The position numbers were made by a program, and so were the translations under genes. The notes below the pieces were generated by a model, which saw nothing but the letters and a program-made list of their open reading frames with translations, ran no database searches and had not been told where the DNA came from. Positions 8,451-17,469 of a DNA stretch of 64,000 bases are shown piece after piece. This stretch comes from Chitinophagaceae bacterium (lineage in GTDB: Bacteria > Bacteroidota > Bacteroidia > Chitinophagales > Chitinophagaceae). The stretch spans positions 1,054,001-1,118,000 of the forward strand of contig JAHBTK010000002.1 in assembly GCA_019638625.1 (NCBI GenBank), read 5' to 3'. Every line of letters begins with the position of its first letter. The first letter of the stretch is position 1.

Positions 8451-9187
8451 CCCGACTTGTCTAAATTAGTGCGGTAGACAAGTTGAGAGAGAAATATCAT
8501 TTTGAATTTTATAACGATTAACAAACAGGGAAATGTCGCCCCTCCGGGGCTTGGCTCCAACTGATACTATTGATCAGCTACCATACTGCCGGTCGTACCG
8601 ACCTGGCTATTAGGGCTCCAAATCAATGCGGCGATGACACATCGGTCACCGTCTCCCCGAATGGAACGCCCGCCTACCGGCCGGCAGCGGTTCCGAATGC
8701 CCGGAAGAGAGGTCTCCCACACCTTCACGAGATTCCGTTTCCGCCGCAGGTGGGAGAGGAATGATGATTGACTGTCAGCTCGTTGCAAAACATGTATTGG
8801 CGCCTGAGTGAAAGCGTCCCCGCAGAAGTATTTTGAACCATTATCATTGAATGATATCGATTTGCCAATGGTTTTTAAATAAAGCCCTGTAAGGGCGGTA
8901 TTCTGGTAGAACAGGGACCCCGTCATCAAAGCCCCGGAAGGGGCGACATTATTTTTATACCTGGCAACAAGACTTTCACCCGGGCAAAAGCATACCGCAG
9001 AAGTGCTTTGAACCATTATCATAACTGACTTGTCCAAATTAGTGCGGCAGGTTGATTTCGGGAATATAACGCATCCTGCATTTTACCTTCAAAGTAGCGG
9101 TTAGTACAGTCAAATCATAAAAAGAGCGATATAACCTACTGAAAATCAGCCTCTGTTTTTTAATACTATAAGGGCGGACAAGTCGGG
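8451..9187. repeat. non-coding composite repeat element
   Basis: This 863-nt gap between genes is filled with repeats. A 24-nt segment beginning GACTTGTC (8454-8477) recurs at 9027-9050 with two mismatches. CCCGACTTGTCT (8451-8462) reappears inverted as GGACAAGTCGGG (9176-9187). The self-complementary ATGTCGCCCCTCCGGGGCTT (8533-8552) is repeated inverted at 8929-8949. A block reading CGCAGAAGT...TTTGAACCATTATCAT occurs at 8821-8846 and 8997-9022. No credible gene is present. It looks like a degenerate insertion or MITE-like unit with nested copies. Confidence 0.6.
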
Positions 9188-9214
9188 AAAATATGCCTGC
9201 GTTGGTAACAGCAA

Positions 9215-9252
9215 CTCTTCCTATAAAAGGAAGAGGCTGCCGAAAAGCAGCC
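9215..9252 (-). terminator. terminator of the DksA-like gene
   Basis: Read on the minus strand, GGCTGC/GCAGCC (9235-9252) forms a hairpin followed by TCTTCCTTTT. A second stem CTCTTCCT/AGGAAGAG (9215-9222 and 9228-9235) directly follows. It lies 28 nt after the stop of the DksA-like gene. Confidence 0.65.
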
Positions 9253-9279
9253 CCCTGTTCTTATAAGAGTTCGTATTGT

Positions 9280-10182
9280 TTATTGAATGTTCGGGTTTTT
9301 GGCGAAGCCCATTTTAGCTTCAATGCTCAGGGTAGCATGTGGTACCGCCCTTAATCTTGCTTTGTCGATCAGTTTGCCGGTTACCCTGCAAATACCGTAG
9401 GTTTTGTTTTCAATACGCATCATGGCTTTTTCAAGGTGATCGATATACTGAATCTGGCGGCTGGCCATCTGGCTCAACTGCTCCCTTTCCATGCTGATGC
9501 TTCCATCTTCCATTGTCATATACCTGTTCTCACTTTCATCGCCACCCATATCATCCTTTCGGGTAATTAGCCCCTGTAAATAGTTCAGTTCCTTCTTTGC
9601 CGCTTCCAGTTTCCTCTGTATCAGCTCTCTGAATTCTGTAAGTTCTGCGTCGCTATACCTCATTATTGGTCCGTTTTGTTGTGCAGACGGCTTGTCCAGC
9701 ACGGATTGTGTAAATTCCGGCTCGTACTTCCTGGACACGCTGGTACTAAGCTTGGGAATGACAACCGGTTTGGAAGGCTCTGCCTTTGGTTTTTCCTTGG
9801 CTTTAACTACCGGCTTTACCGGAAGAACGGGCGTCACCGGTTTCTGTTCTTTTACCACCGGTTTTTTTATTTCTTCTTTTACTACCTTTTTCACCGGAAG
9901 CTTTTTTGCCGGAGCGGTTTTTTTCACCGGAGCAGCCTTTTTAACAGGCGTAGCTTTTTTAGCCGGTTTTTTTACTTCGGGCTTTTTAGTAGTTGCCTTT
10001 TTTGCAGCAGGCTTGGCAACCGGTTTTTTGGCGGCAGGCTTCGGCTTGGCCGGCTGTTTGGCAACGGCTGCCTTTTTAGGCGCCGCCTTGGTGGCTTTCA
10101 CTGCCTTTTTAGGTGCTTTTTTTACAGGCTTGGCTGCTTTCGTTGCGGCAGTCTTTTTTGCTGCTTTTTTATTGGTTGCCAT
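9280..10182 (-). CDS. TraR/DksA-like protein with histone-H1-like Lys/Ala/Pro tail
   Basis: 300 residues. Roughly the first 150 consist almost only of K, A, P, V and T in repeats such as KKAAPVKK and KKPAAK, like histone H1 or bacterial Hc1-type tails, so DNA or RNA binding is likely. The C-terminal 130 residues match the DksA/TraR coiled coil (FRELIQRKLEAAKKELNYL) and finger region. The finger is degenerate: only one cysteine remains (GICRVTGKLI), so a four-cysteine zinc site cannot form. DksA-type proteins act in the RNA polymerase secondary channel; whether this one still does is open. It starts 4 nt after ileS and is probably cotranscribed with it. Confidence 0.85.
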   Translation of the reverse strand: MATNKKAAKKTAATKAAKPVKKAPKKAVKATKAAPKKAAVAKQPAKPKPAAKKPVAKPAAKKATTKKPEVKKPAKKATPVKKAAPVKKTAPAKKLPVKKVVKEEIKKPVVKEQKPVTPVLPVKPVVKAKEKPKAEPSKPVVIPKLSTSVSRKYEPEFTQSVLDKPSAQQNGPIMRYSDAELTEFRELIQRKLEAAKKELNYLQGLITRKDDMGGDESENRYMTMEDGSISMEREQLSQMASRQIQYIDHLEKAMMRIENKTYGICRVTGKLIDKARLRAVPHATLSIEAKMGFAKNPNIQ

Positions 10183-10186
10183 GCAA

Positions 10187-13100
10187 TTATGCTTTTTTGG
10201 TCACTAAAATTTTTAAAGTTATGTCATTTACTTCAATTTCAATACCATTCGTAATATCGGGTAACCATTCTATAGAATCTGCCAAAATTTCCGCGCAAAT
10301 ATATGTATTAAATTCGCTAATTGATTGTTTAAGTTTTGCATTTTCAGAGAGTTTTACCAAAATCCTGTCAGTCAACTCGTAGTTATTATCCTTACGGATT
10401 TTCTGCACCCTGTTGATGAACTCTCTCGCATTTCCTTCATTTTCAAGAGCCGGCGTAATCGTTATATCCAGGGCCACTGTCAGCAGCCCCTTGCCGGCCA
10501 CTGTCCACCCCGGTACGTCCTCACTCTGGATATCTACTTCATTTAGCAGGATTTCAACCGGTTCTCCGTTGATGTCCAGGGTATAAGTGCCTTCCCGCTC
10601 TATTTTTTTGATATCGTCCTGCGTAAATACTGCCAAAGCACTGGAAACAGCTTTCATTTTGGGTCCCAGCTTTTTACCCAGCGCTATAAAGTTGGGCTTG
10701 ATCCGTTTGCTGATAAAATCATTGTCACCCGATATATATTCTATTTCTTTTATGTTAACCTCCGACTTTATCAGGTCTGCCACTTTTTCCACCTGGGATC
10801 TCATATCCGGGTTTAGTATAGGTATTAAAACTTTTTGTAATGGCTGCCGGACTTTTATATTCACTTTTTTGCGAAGCGACAGGATAAGGGATGATATATC
10901 CTGCGCCAGTTGCATCCGCTCCTCCAGTTTTTCATCTGTTTTGCCGGGATCCGGTTTGGGGAAATCGCTATGGTGTACGGATTCAAAGGGTAACCTTCCG
11001 GTGACCCCGTTCAGGTTATTGAAAATGGCATCGCTGAAAAAAGGGGATATGGGCGCCATGAGCTGCACCACTGTTTCCAGGCATTCATACAGCGTTTGGT
11101 AGGCGCTTATTTTATCATGCCTGTCTGTTTCGGTTTGGGCAGGTTTCCAGAACCGGCGGCGGCAGAGGCGAACATACCAGTTGCTGAGATGTTCGTCCAC
11201 AAAATCTTCGATAGCCCGGCCGGCATGGGTGGGTTCATAGTCATCCATGTAATCGTTTACCGTTTTTTTCAGTGTATTCAGAGATGATATGATCCAGCGG
11301 TCTATTTCAGGACGCCCGGCGAGCGGGATATAGTCCTCTTTAAACGTGAACCCGTCCACATTGGCATACAATACAAAAAACTGGTAAGTATTATATAGGG
11401 TACCGAAAAATTTACGCTGCACTTCCTTAATTCCGTCCAGGTCAAACTTCAGGTTATCCCAGGGCGAGGCGTTGGTGATGAGGTACCAGCGGGTAGCGTC
11501 AGCGCCGAACTGGTCAATAGTGGCAAAGGGATCCACCACGTTGCCCAGCCGCTTACTCATTTTGTTCCCGTTCTTATCCAGTACCAAACCATTGGAAACG
11601 CAGGTTTTAAAAGCCAGCCCCGGATATAGGTCGTCATTCACTTCAAATCCGTCTTTTTTCAGCTCATCCTGCACGGATTCTTTCAGCAGGCTACCCAGAG
11701 CGTGCAGGGTATAAAACCATCCCCGGGTTTGATCCACTCCTTCACAGATAAAGTCAGCGGGATAATTTTTGGCAAAGATCTCTTTGTTTTCAAATGGAAA
11801 ATGCCATTGCGCATAGGGCATAGCACCGCTGTCGAACCATACGTCCACCAGGTCGGGCACCCGTTTCATGGGTTTGACTTTGCTGCTCACCAATACCACG
11901 TCGTCCACGAATGGCTTGTGCAGGTCAGCTCCCGCGTCCCCTGCTCCAAAGGAAGAAACGGTGGAGATACCGGCATCATACGATTCCCTTATAGCTGCAT
12001 TCAGTTCCGCCATTGAACCAATACAACGCTCCTCACCCCCTTCTTTTACACTTATATAATTGCCGGCTTCATCTACGGTTTTCCAAACCGGCAGGGGCGT
12101 ACCCCAGTAGCGGCTGCGGCTCAGGTTCCAGTCCACCATATTCTCCAGCCAGTTGCCGAAACGGCCCTCACCCGTAGATTTGGGTTTCCAGTTGATGGTT
12201 TTATTCAATTCCACCATTCTTTCCCGCAATGCCGTGGTTTTAATAAACCAGGCGTCCAGCGGATAATATAGTACGGGCTTGTCTGTACGCCAGCAGTGGG
12301 GGTAGTTATGCTCGTATTTTTCTACTTTAAATGCCCTGTTCTCTTTCTTCAGCTTTACACTAATGTCTACATTCACATCCACATAATCTTTCTCATCCTT
12401 ATAGTTCTTTACATACCGGTTGCTGAACTCTCCTATTCCGTCCACGAATTTTCCTTCGCGGTCTACCAGTACTCTTTTTTCGCGGACACCATATTTATTT
12501 ATTTCTGTGAAAAAGCCGAGATTGTATTTCTGACCAACCTTATAGTCATCAGCGCCAAAGTCCGGCGCTGTATGCACAATACCGGTACCATCTTCGGTGG
12601 TTACAAAATCTCCTGTGATCACCCGGAAAGGGTCGGCTCCGGGAACGCTTGCTTTTACGTTTTCCGGCGCGTTCGCTTCAAAAGGCAACAGTTGTTCGTA
12701 GCGTAATCCTTCCAGTTCTTTTCCGGTAAAGGTTGCCCGGACACTCCAGGGTAACACTTCCCCTTTCGCGCCTTCAAATGTTGGATTGTCCCATTCTTTT
12801 CTTTCTCCTTCGGGGGAGAAAAATTTACCTGTTAACGCTTTAGCCAGGATAACGTTCACGGGCACATGCGTATAGGGATTAAAGGTTTTCACCAATACGT
12901 ATTCGATATTGGCGCCCACTGTCAGCCCCAGGTTGGATGGCAGCGTCCAGGGAGTGGTGGTCCATGCCAGGAAGTAAGTATCGTCGCCGGCCGCCGTAAT
13001 TTTTTTTCCTGTGGGGTGTTCATTATTTGCCGTTGCATCAAAAGGGAACATCGCCACCGCGGAAGTATCTTTCACCATCTTATAAGTACCCGGCTGGTTG

Positions 13101-13687
13101 AGTTCATGGGAACTAAGCCCGGTACCTGCAGCCGGTGAATAAGGCTGTATGCTTACACTCTCGTACAGGTAATCTTTTTTATACAGTTCGCTAAGACACC
13201 ACCAAAGGGTCTCTATATAGTCGTTCTCAAAGGTGATATACGGTTTGGAGAGATCAACCCAGTAACCCATTTTTTGGGTCAATTCGTCCCATTTGCCTTT
13301 GTATTTTAATACCTCCCTTCTACAGGTAGCATTATATTCTTCTATGGAAATGGTTTTACCGATATCTTCTTTGGTGATCCCCAGCATTTTTTCCACACCC
13401 AGTTCCACCGGCAATCCGTGGGTATCCCAGCCGGCTTTGCGGTGAACCTGGTATCCCCGCATGGTTTTGTAGCGGCAAACCAAGTCTTTGATGGTCCTGG
13501 AAATAACATGGTGTATGCCCGGCATACCATTGGCGCTGGGAGGCCCCTCGTAAAACACAAAGGAAGGAGCTTCACCCCTGAGGGAAACACTCTTTTCAAA
13601 GGCATGATCCTCATTCCATTTCTTTAATATTTCCTGTTCTATAGCCGGAAGGTGTAAGCCGGTAAATTCCCTGTATTTCGTAGCCAT
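10187..13687 (-). CDS. ileS: isoleucine--tRNA ligase (eukaryote-like type)
   Basis: 1166 residues, the length of the eukaryote-like IleRS class rather than the 930-residue bacterial type. The class I signature is present as GPPSANGMPGIHH (HIGH variant, ending near residue 60), and the second signature as NKMSKRLGN in the middle third. The editing (CP1) domain and the anticodon-binding C-terminal region follow normal order. It charges tRNA-Ile in the cytoplasm. Enzymes of this class are generally less sensitive to mupirocin (family knowledge, not tested here). The start at 13687 is supported by a -7 box 18 nt upstream. Confidence 0.97.
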   Translation of the reverse strand: MATKYREFTGLHLPAIEQEILKKWNEDHAFEKSVSLRGEAPSFVFYEGPPSANGMPGIHHVISRTIKDLVCRYKTMRGYQVHRKAGWDTHGLPVELGVEKMLGITKEDIGKTISIEEYNATCRREVLKYKGKWDELTQKMGYWVDLSKPYITFENDYIETLWWCLSELYKKDYLYESVSIQPYSPAAGTGLSSHELNQPGTYKMVKDTSAVAMFPFDATANNEHPTGKKITAAGDDTYFLAWTTTPWTLPSNLGLTVGANIEYVLVKTFNPYTHVPVNVILAKALTGKFFSPEGERKEWDNPTFEGAKGEVLPWSVRATFTGKELEGLRYEQLLPFEANAPENVKASVPGADPFRVITGDFVTTEDGTGIVHTAPDFGADDYKVGQKYNLGFFTEINKYGVREKRVLVDREGKFVDGIGEFSNRYVKNYKDEKDYVDVNVDISVKLKKENRAFKVEKYEHNYPHCWRTDKPVLYYPLDAWFIKTTALRERMVELNKTINWKPKSTGEGRFGNWLENMVDWNLSRSRYWGTPLPVWKTVDEAGNYISVKEGGEERCIGSMAELNAAIRESYDAGISTVSSFGAGDAGADLHKPFVDDVVLVSSKVKPMKRVPDLVDVWFDSGAMPYAQWHFPFENKEIFAKNYPADFICEGVDQTRGWFYTLHALGSLLKESVQDELKKDGFEVNDDLYPGLAFKTCVSNGLVLDKNGNKMSKRLGNVVDPFATIDQFGADATRWYLITNASPWDNLKFDLDGIKEVQRKFFGTLYNTYQFFVLYANVDGFTFKEDYIPLAGRPEIDRWIISSLNTLKKTVNDYMDDYEPTHAGRAIEDFVDEHLSNWYVRLCRRRFWKPAQTETDRHDKISAYQTLYECLETVVQLMAPISPFFSDAIFNNLNGVTGRLPFESVHHSDFPKPDPGKTDEKLEERMQLAQDISSLILSLRKKVNIKVRQPLQKVLIPILNPDMRSQVEKVADLIKSEVNIKEIEYISGDNDFISKRIKPNFIALGKKLGPKMKAVSSALAVFTQDDIKKIEREGTYTLDINGEPVEILLNEVDIQSEDVPGWTVAGKGLLTVALDITITPALENEGNAREFINRVQKIRKDNNYELTDRILVKLSENAKLKQSISEFNTYICAEILADSIEWLPDITNGIEIEVNDITLKILVTKKA

Positions 13688-13704
13688 ACTGTAAAAAATG
13701 GGGG

Positions 13705-13712
13705 CAAAGGTA
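13705..13712 (-). promoter_or_regulatory. -7 box of ileS
   Basis: On the minus strand TACCTTTG matches TAnnTTTG exactly and lies 17 nt before the ileS ATG. The -33 region is only partly conserved. Confidence 0.5.
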
Positions 13713-13845
13713 CAGAAATATAAAGGAAATCTGCCGGGTTGAACGTGGTCCCCGGGTTAGGCAAACCTGCTAAAATCGTTGCCGGATGTTAATATCGCCG
13801 TAAATTGCTCCATTATTTATTATATATACCGGTCATCTCTGTTTC

Positions 13846-14745
13846 ATGAACAAAAAGCTCGTTTTCCTCTTAAATCCAATCTCCGGAAAAGGCGATAAAT
13901 CCAAAATCAGGCGGATTATTGAAAGGAAAATGGCAGAAAAGAAGGTCGGTTATGAAATACTTCCCACGAACGCTGAAGGAGACTATTCCTCTATCAGGGA
14001 AAAGATAAAAGAAGGCGTCCGGGATATTATTGTGTGTGGGGGTGATGGCACATTGAGCGCGGTAGTGGACAACCTCCGCGATACCGGCGTGAGTTTTGGA
14101 CTGATCCCGCTCGGCAGCGGAAACGGTCTGGCGCTGACGGCAGGCATTTCCAAAAATCCCGAAAAAGCGCTGGAGCAGATATTCAACGGGAAACCGGTAC
14201 TTACAGACGCGTTTTCGATCAACGACAGGTTTTCCTGCATGCTCAGCGGGCTGGGTTTTGACGCGCAGGTGGCACACGACTTCGCCAGGCAGAAAACCAG
14301 GGGGTTGCGTACCTATATAAAACAGACCTGCAGTAACTTCTTAAAAGCCAGGCCTTACAAATTTGAGATCTCTACCAAAGAAAATACAATTTCAACGGAA
14401 GCCTTCTTTATCAGTATAGCCAATAGCAACCAGTTTGGCAACCAGTTTACCATTGCTCCCCGGGCAAGCCTTACCGATGGTTTGCTGGATATAGTGATCG
14501 TGCAGAAAATGACCAAATTGCATATGCTGGCGGCTGTTATGAGGCAGGTGATCAGCGGAGAGGTAAAAGACCGCCCACATAAAAAAGATAATGTAATTTA
14601 TTATCAAACCCCTGCCCTCACTATTAAAAACCTGGAAAAAGCCCCGCTTCATATTGACGGGGATCCGGTAGAAACTGCCGACGTATTTAGCATCCGGGTT
14701 ATTCCCAACGCCTTTTTCCTGATACGGCCGCAGCCCGGTTTATAG
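13846..14745 (+). CDS. diacylglycerol kinase family lipid kinase (YegS/BmrU type)
   Basis: 299 residues with the lipid-kinase catalytic fold. Near the N-terminus is FLLNPISGKGDKSKIRRI, which binds phosphates; VCGGDGTLSAVVDNL (about residues 63-77) is the glycine-rich nucleotide site; LGSGNGLALTAGIS follows. The C-terminus holds PLHIDGDPVE. It probably phosphorylates diacylglycerol or a related lipid at the inner membrane face; the exact substrate is unknown. It is transcribed divergently from ileS and is followed after about 150 nt by a sigma factor gene. Confidence 0.9.
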   Translation: MNKKLVFLLNPISGKGDKSKIRRIIERKMAEKKVGYEILPTNAEGDYSSIREKIKEGVRDIIVCGGDGTLSAVVDNLRDTGVSFGLIPLGSGNGLALTAGISKNPEKALEQIFNGKPVLTDAFSINDRFSCMLSGLGFDAQVAHDFARQKTRGLRTYIKQTCSNFLKARPYKFEISTKENTISTEAFFISIANSNQFGNQFTIAPRASLTDGLLDIVIVQKMTKLHMLAAVMRQVISGEVKDRPHKKDNVIYYQTPALTIKNLEKAPLHIDGDPVETADVFSIRVIPNAFFLIRPQPGL

Positions 14746-14897
14746 CGCTTATTTTTAATATAATCAACAGTACTTAATTTTACTGTATCAATTTTTTTCC
14801 CGGAACTGTAACTTTTGAGTCCATCCGGCGTATAACATACTAAAGTGGCAAAACTGAAACAAAGCTCCCGTAAGCAAGGATAACTGACTGTAGAAAC

Positions 14898-15380
14898 ATG
14901 ACTGAAAAAGAATATAATGAATGTGTGAACGAGTATGCGGATAACGTATATCGGTTTATATATAAAAACCTGAGGAACGAAGAGGATGCCCGGGACGTTG
15001 TACAGTCGGCTTTTGAAAAGATGTGGCGCAACCGGGAAACAATTGATTACGCCAAAAGCAAATCTTTTTTGTTTACCGTGGCTTATAACCAGATGATTGA
15101 CCATATACGAAAGGAGAAAAGAGTAGTATTGAAAGAAGAGTTCAGGGAGAGCGCGGGCATAGTGTTACCCGGCAACGATATAAAGCGGGTATTGGAACAG
15201 GCGCTGGACCGGCTAAACGAAACACAGAAATCGCTGGTGATGTTAAAAGATTATGAAGGCTACTCCTATGAAGAGATAGGAAAAATTACCGGGCTGAGTG
15301 AAAGCCAGGTAAAAGTGTACCTGCACCGTGCCCGTGTGCAACTGAAGGAGTACCTGGTGAAGATGGATAACCTTATTTAA
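14898..15380 (+). CDS. ECF-type RNA polymerase sigma factor
   Basis: 160 residues with region 2 (RFIYKNLRNEEDARDVVQSAFEKMW, about residues 18-42) and region 4 (LVMLKDYEGYSYEEIGKITGLSESQVKVYLHRAR) of extracytoplasmic-function sigma-70 factors; region 3 is absent, as usual. It is the first gene of a tight set: a probable anti-sigma protein starts 13 nt later and an outer-membrane protein 27 nt after that, so the three are likely one operon. The signal sensed is unknown. Confidence 0.93.
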   Translation: MTEKEYNECVNEYADNVYRFIYKNLRNEEDARDVVQSAFEKMWRNRETIDYAKSKSFLFTVAYNQMIDHIRKEKRVVLKEEFRESAGIVLPGNDIKRVLEQALDRLNETQKSLVMLKDYEGYSYEEIGKITGLSESQVKVYLHRARVQLKEYLVKMDNLI

Positions 15381-15393
15381 CAACAAGTGCACA

Positions 15394-16506
15394 ATGAAGA
15401 TCGATAAACATAATTACGAGGAGTATTTTCTACTGTATGTAGATAACGAACTGAGTGCGGAGGATCGTAAAGCTGTGGAGGATTTTGCCAATAACAACCC
15501 CGATTACCGTGCAGAGCTGGACGCGTTGCTACAGACGCAATTGCAGGTTCCCGGAGCGTTGGGTTTCGATAAGTCCCTGTTATTTAAAACGGATACTCCG
15601 GCTATTGATGACATGCACCTGGTGCTCTATATAGACGATGAACTGAATGAGGCGGAAAGAAAGAAAGTAGAAGCAAAGGCGGAACAGGATGAGGCCATTG
15701 CTAATGAATTGGCCTTATTAAAACGGACTAAACTGTCTGCGGAGTTGGTGCCGTTTGAAAATAAAGAGGTTTTATACCGGCATGAAACAAAAGTGGTGAG
15801 GCCCGTATTCCGGTGGGGACGCCTGTTAGCTGCCGCTTCCGTATTATTAATAGGCGGTATGCTGTGGTTGAACAGGGATATGGTGGCGTCCGATACGGAA
15901 CCGGATCCCCAGGTTGCACAGGGCACCGGAGCTGAAAAAACAGACCCCATAACTGATTACAGCTCACAGGAAGCAAGCGATAAAACACCGGAAAAAGAAA
16001 TAAAAATACTCGCCTCGCAGGAACGGCCTGTAAAAAAAACAAGTACTGGTAAAGAGGAAAAGAATGTTATTGCAGCAACTGTTACCACCAATGCCGGCAC
16101 GGAGAATACCAGCGATGTTACATCTGTATCTGTTGTTGCAACGGAAAAGCAGGTACCGCTCGCCGTGACTGCTAAAACCATTCCGGAGGTTGAGAAGACC
16201 ATAGTGGGGGAAAGGATGGAAACCTTCGCTGCTTTCCACAATGAGCGGCAGCCGGTAACACCGGTGATCCTGAGCGAAGAAGACTTCATTAGGGAGAAGG
16301 AAGAACCGGTAACAATAGCCGCCAACACGGTAGCTTACATGGACGGAGAAGAGAACCGGGAGAAAAAACTAAACGGAAATATGCGTGGGCTTCTCAGGAA
16401 AGCATCCCGCTTTATTAACAGGAGCACGGTTACCGAATCTGATACAGAAGTGGAGGAAGACAAATCTGTAGTAAGGATAGCCGGCTTCGCTATCGCTAAA
16501 AAATAA
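15394..16506 (+). CDS. probable anti-sigma factor, membrane-anchored
   Basis: 370 residues of unrecognised family. The cytoplasmic N-terminal part contains two similar blocks: LLYVDNELSAEDRKAVEDF (about residues 13-31) and LVLYIDDELNEAERKKVEA (about residues 76-94), which look like a duplicated anti-sigma-type helix. A single membrane helix follows at about residues 144-160 (LLAAASVLLIGGMLWL), then a long low-complexity, Thr/Lys/Glu-rich extracytoplasmic region. The position directly after an ECF sigma gene and this topology support an anti-sigma role, inferred rather than shown. Confidence 0.65.
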   Translation: MKIDKHNYEEYFLLYVDNELSAEDRKAVEDFANNNPDYRAELDALLQTQLQVPGALGFDKSLLFKTDTPAIDDMHLVLYIDDELNEAERKKVEAKAEQDEAIANELALLKRTKLSAELVPFENKEVLYRHETKVVRPVFRWGRLLAAASVLLIGGMLWLNRDMVASDTEPDPQVAQGTGAEKTDPITDYSSQEASDKTPEKEIKILASQERPVKKTSTGKEEKNVIAATVTTNAGTENTSDVTSVSVVATEKQVPLAVTAKTIPEVEKTIVGERMETFAAFHNERQPVTPVILSEEDFIREKEEPVTIAANTVAYMDGEENREKKLNGNMRGLLRKASRFINRSTVTESDTEVEEDKSVVRIAGFAIAKK

Positions 16507-16533
16507 GCATTCAACTTTTTTAAACTTAAAACG

Positions 16534-17376
16534 ATGAAAAAAGTACATCTATTGATGGGAGGGCTATTGCTATGCCTTGCAGGAAGCGCCCAAACGGATA
16601 CCACACCGGAAAAAAAATCTGATACGGTGAGAGTAGGCAGTATAATTATTGTAAAAGACGGAGACGGTACTGAAGTGACGGCCGAATCAGAAGGGAAAAA
16701 AGTACATCATAAATACCGTCGCAAAAAAAGCCGGGTCTCTACCAACTGGTTCATTCTCGACCTTGGGTTTACTAATCACCACGATAAAACAGATTACAAT
16801 ACCAGCGAGGCGCAGAACTTCGTACACGGTCAAACAGCAGGTAACCCGGCCGGTAAAAGTGATTTTGCCCTGAAGCCTTCCTCTTTCAACCTGAATATCT
16901 GGTTGTTCCAGCAGCGTATGGGGTTGTATAAAAATTATGTGAACCTGAAATACGGGGTAGGTGCAGACCTGAACCGATACTACTATAAATCCGATATAAG
17001 ATACATTGACGGACCGTCTCCTTACGTGGAAAGGCAACACGCTGACATGTCGTACAACAGGCTGGCAGCAGATTATGTGACCGTGCCGTTGATGCTGAAT
17101 ATAAATCCTCACCCCGGCAAAAAGTATGGACTGAGCTTCAGCGCAGGCGCCAGCGCCAGCTACCTTTACCGCGGGCGCAACCGCCAGAAAAGCGACGACT
17201 TTGGCAAATACAAATTAAGCAGTGATTTTAACCTGGAAAGATGGAAGTTCGCTTATGTGGGAGAACTGGGATTGGGCCCTGTAAAACTATACGGATCTTA
17301 TTCCATCACGCCCCTGCACCAGTATGGCGTAGAGCAACATCCTTATACCATTGGTATACGCTTCAGCAGCCTGTAA
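16534..17376 (+). CDS. outer membrane beta-barrel protein
   Basis: 280 residues with a signal peptide (LLMGGLLLCLAGSAQ, cleaved near residue 20), a short soluble segment (VRVGSIIIVKDGDGTEV) and a basic HHKYRRKKSR stretch. The rest alternates polar and aromatic residues typical of an eight-stranded-type PorT/OmpA-like barrel and ends in IGIRFSSL. It is the third gene of the sigma/anti-sigma set (27 nt spacing), so it may be an outer-membrane target or sensor of that system. A terminator follows. Confidence 0.7.
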   Translation: MKKVHLLMGGLLLCLAGSAQTDTTPEKKSDTVRVGSIIIVKDGDGTEVTAESEGKKVHHKYRRKKSRVSTNWFILDLGFTNHHDKTDYNTSEAQNFVHGQTAGNPAGKSDFALKPSSFNLNIWLFQQRMGLYKNYVNLKYGVGADLNRYYYKSDIRYIDGPSPYVERQHADMSYNRLAADYVTVPLMLNINPHPGKKYGLSFSAGASASYLYRGRNRQKSDDFGKYKLSSDFNLERWKFAYVGELGLGPVKLYGSYSITPLHQYGVEQHPYTIGIRFSSL

Positions 17377-17405
17377 ATATTTTTTCAGTTTTCTCATGTT
17401 CAGAC

Positions 17406-17436
17406 CGCCTTCGTTTCCACGGAGGCGTTACTTTTT
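17406..17436 (+). terminator. terminator of the sigma/anti-sigma/barrel operon
   Basis: CGCCTTCGT (17406-17414) pairs with ACGGAGGCG (17419-17427) across a 4-nt loop, with one G-T wobble, and is followed by TTACTTTTT. Confidence 0.7.
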
Positions 17437-17469
17437 AGGAGTAAATAAGATAATAGGCGGGGAAAAGCG

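Noticed and set aside
8567-9037. A 156-residue minus-strand reading frame
   Set aside because: It lies wholly within the composite repeat element and translates palindromes and repeat units (for example a segment reading NVAPSGALMTG from the CCCCGG palindrome). No domain or normal composition; treated as a chance frame.
9676-10254. Long plus-strand frames (up to 192 residues) opposite the DksA-like gene
   Set aside because: They mirror the Lys/Ala-rich codons of the real gene, giving Phe/Leu/Gly/Arg-rich nonsense.
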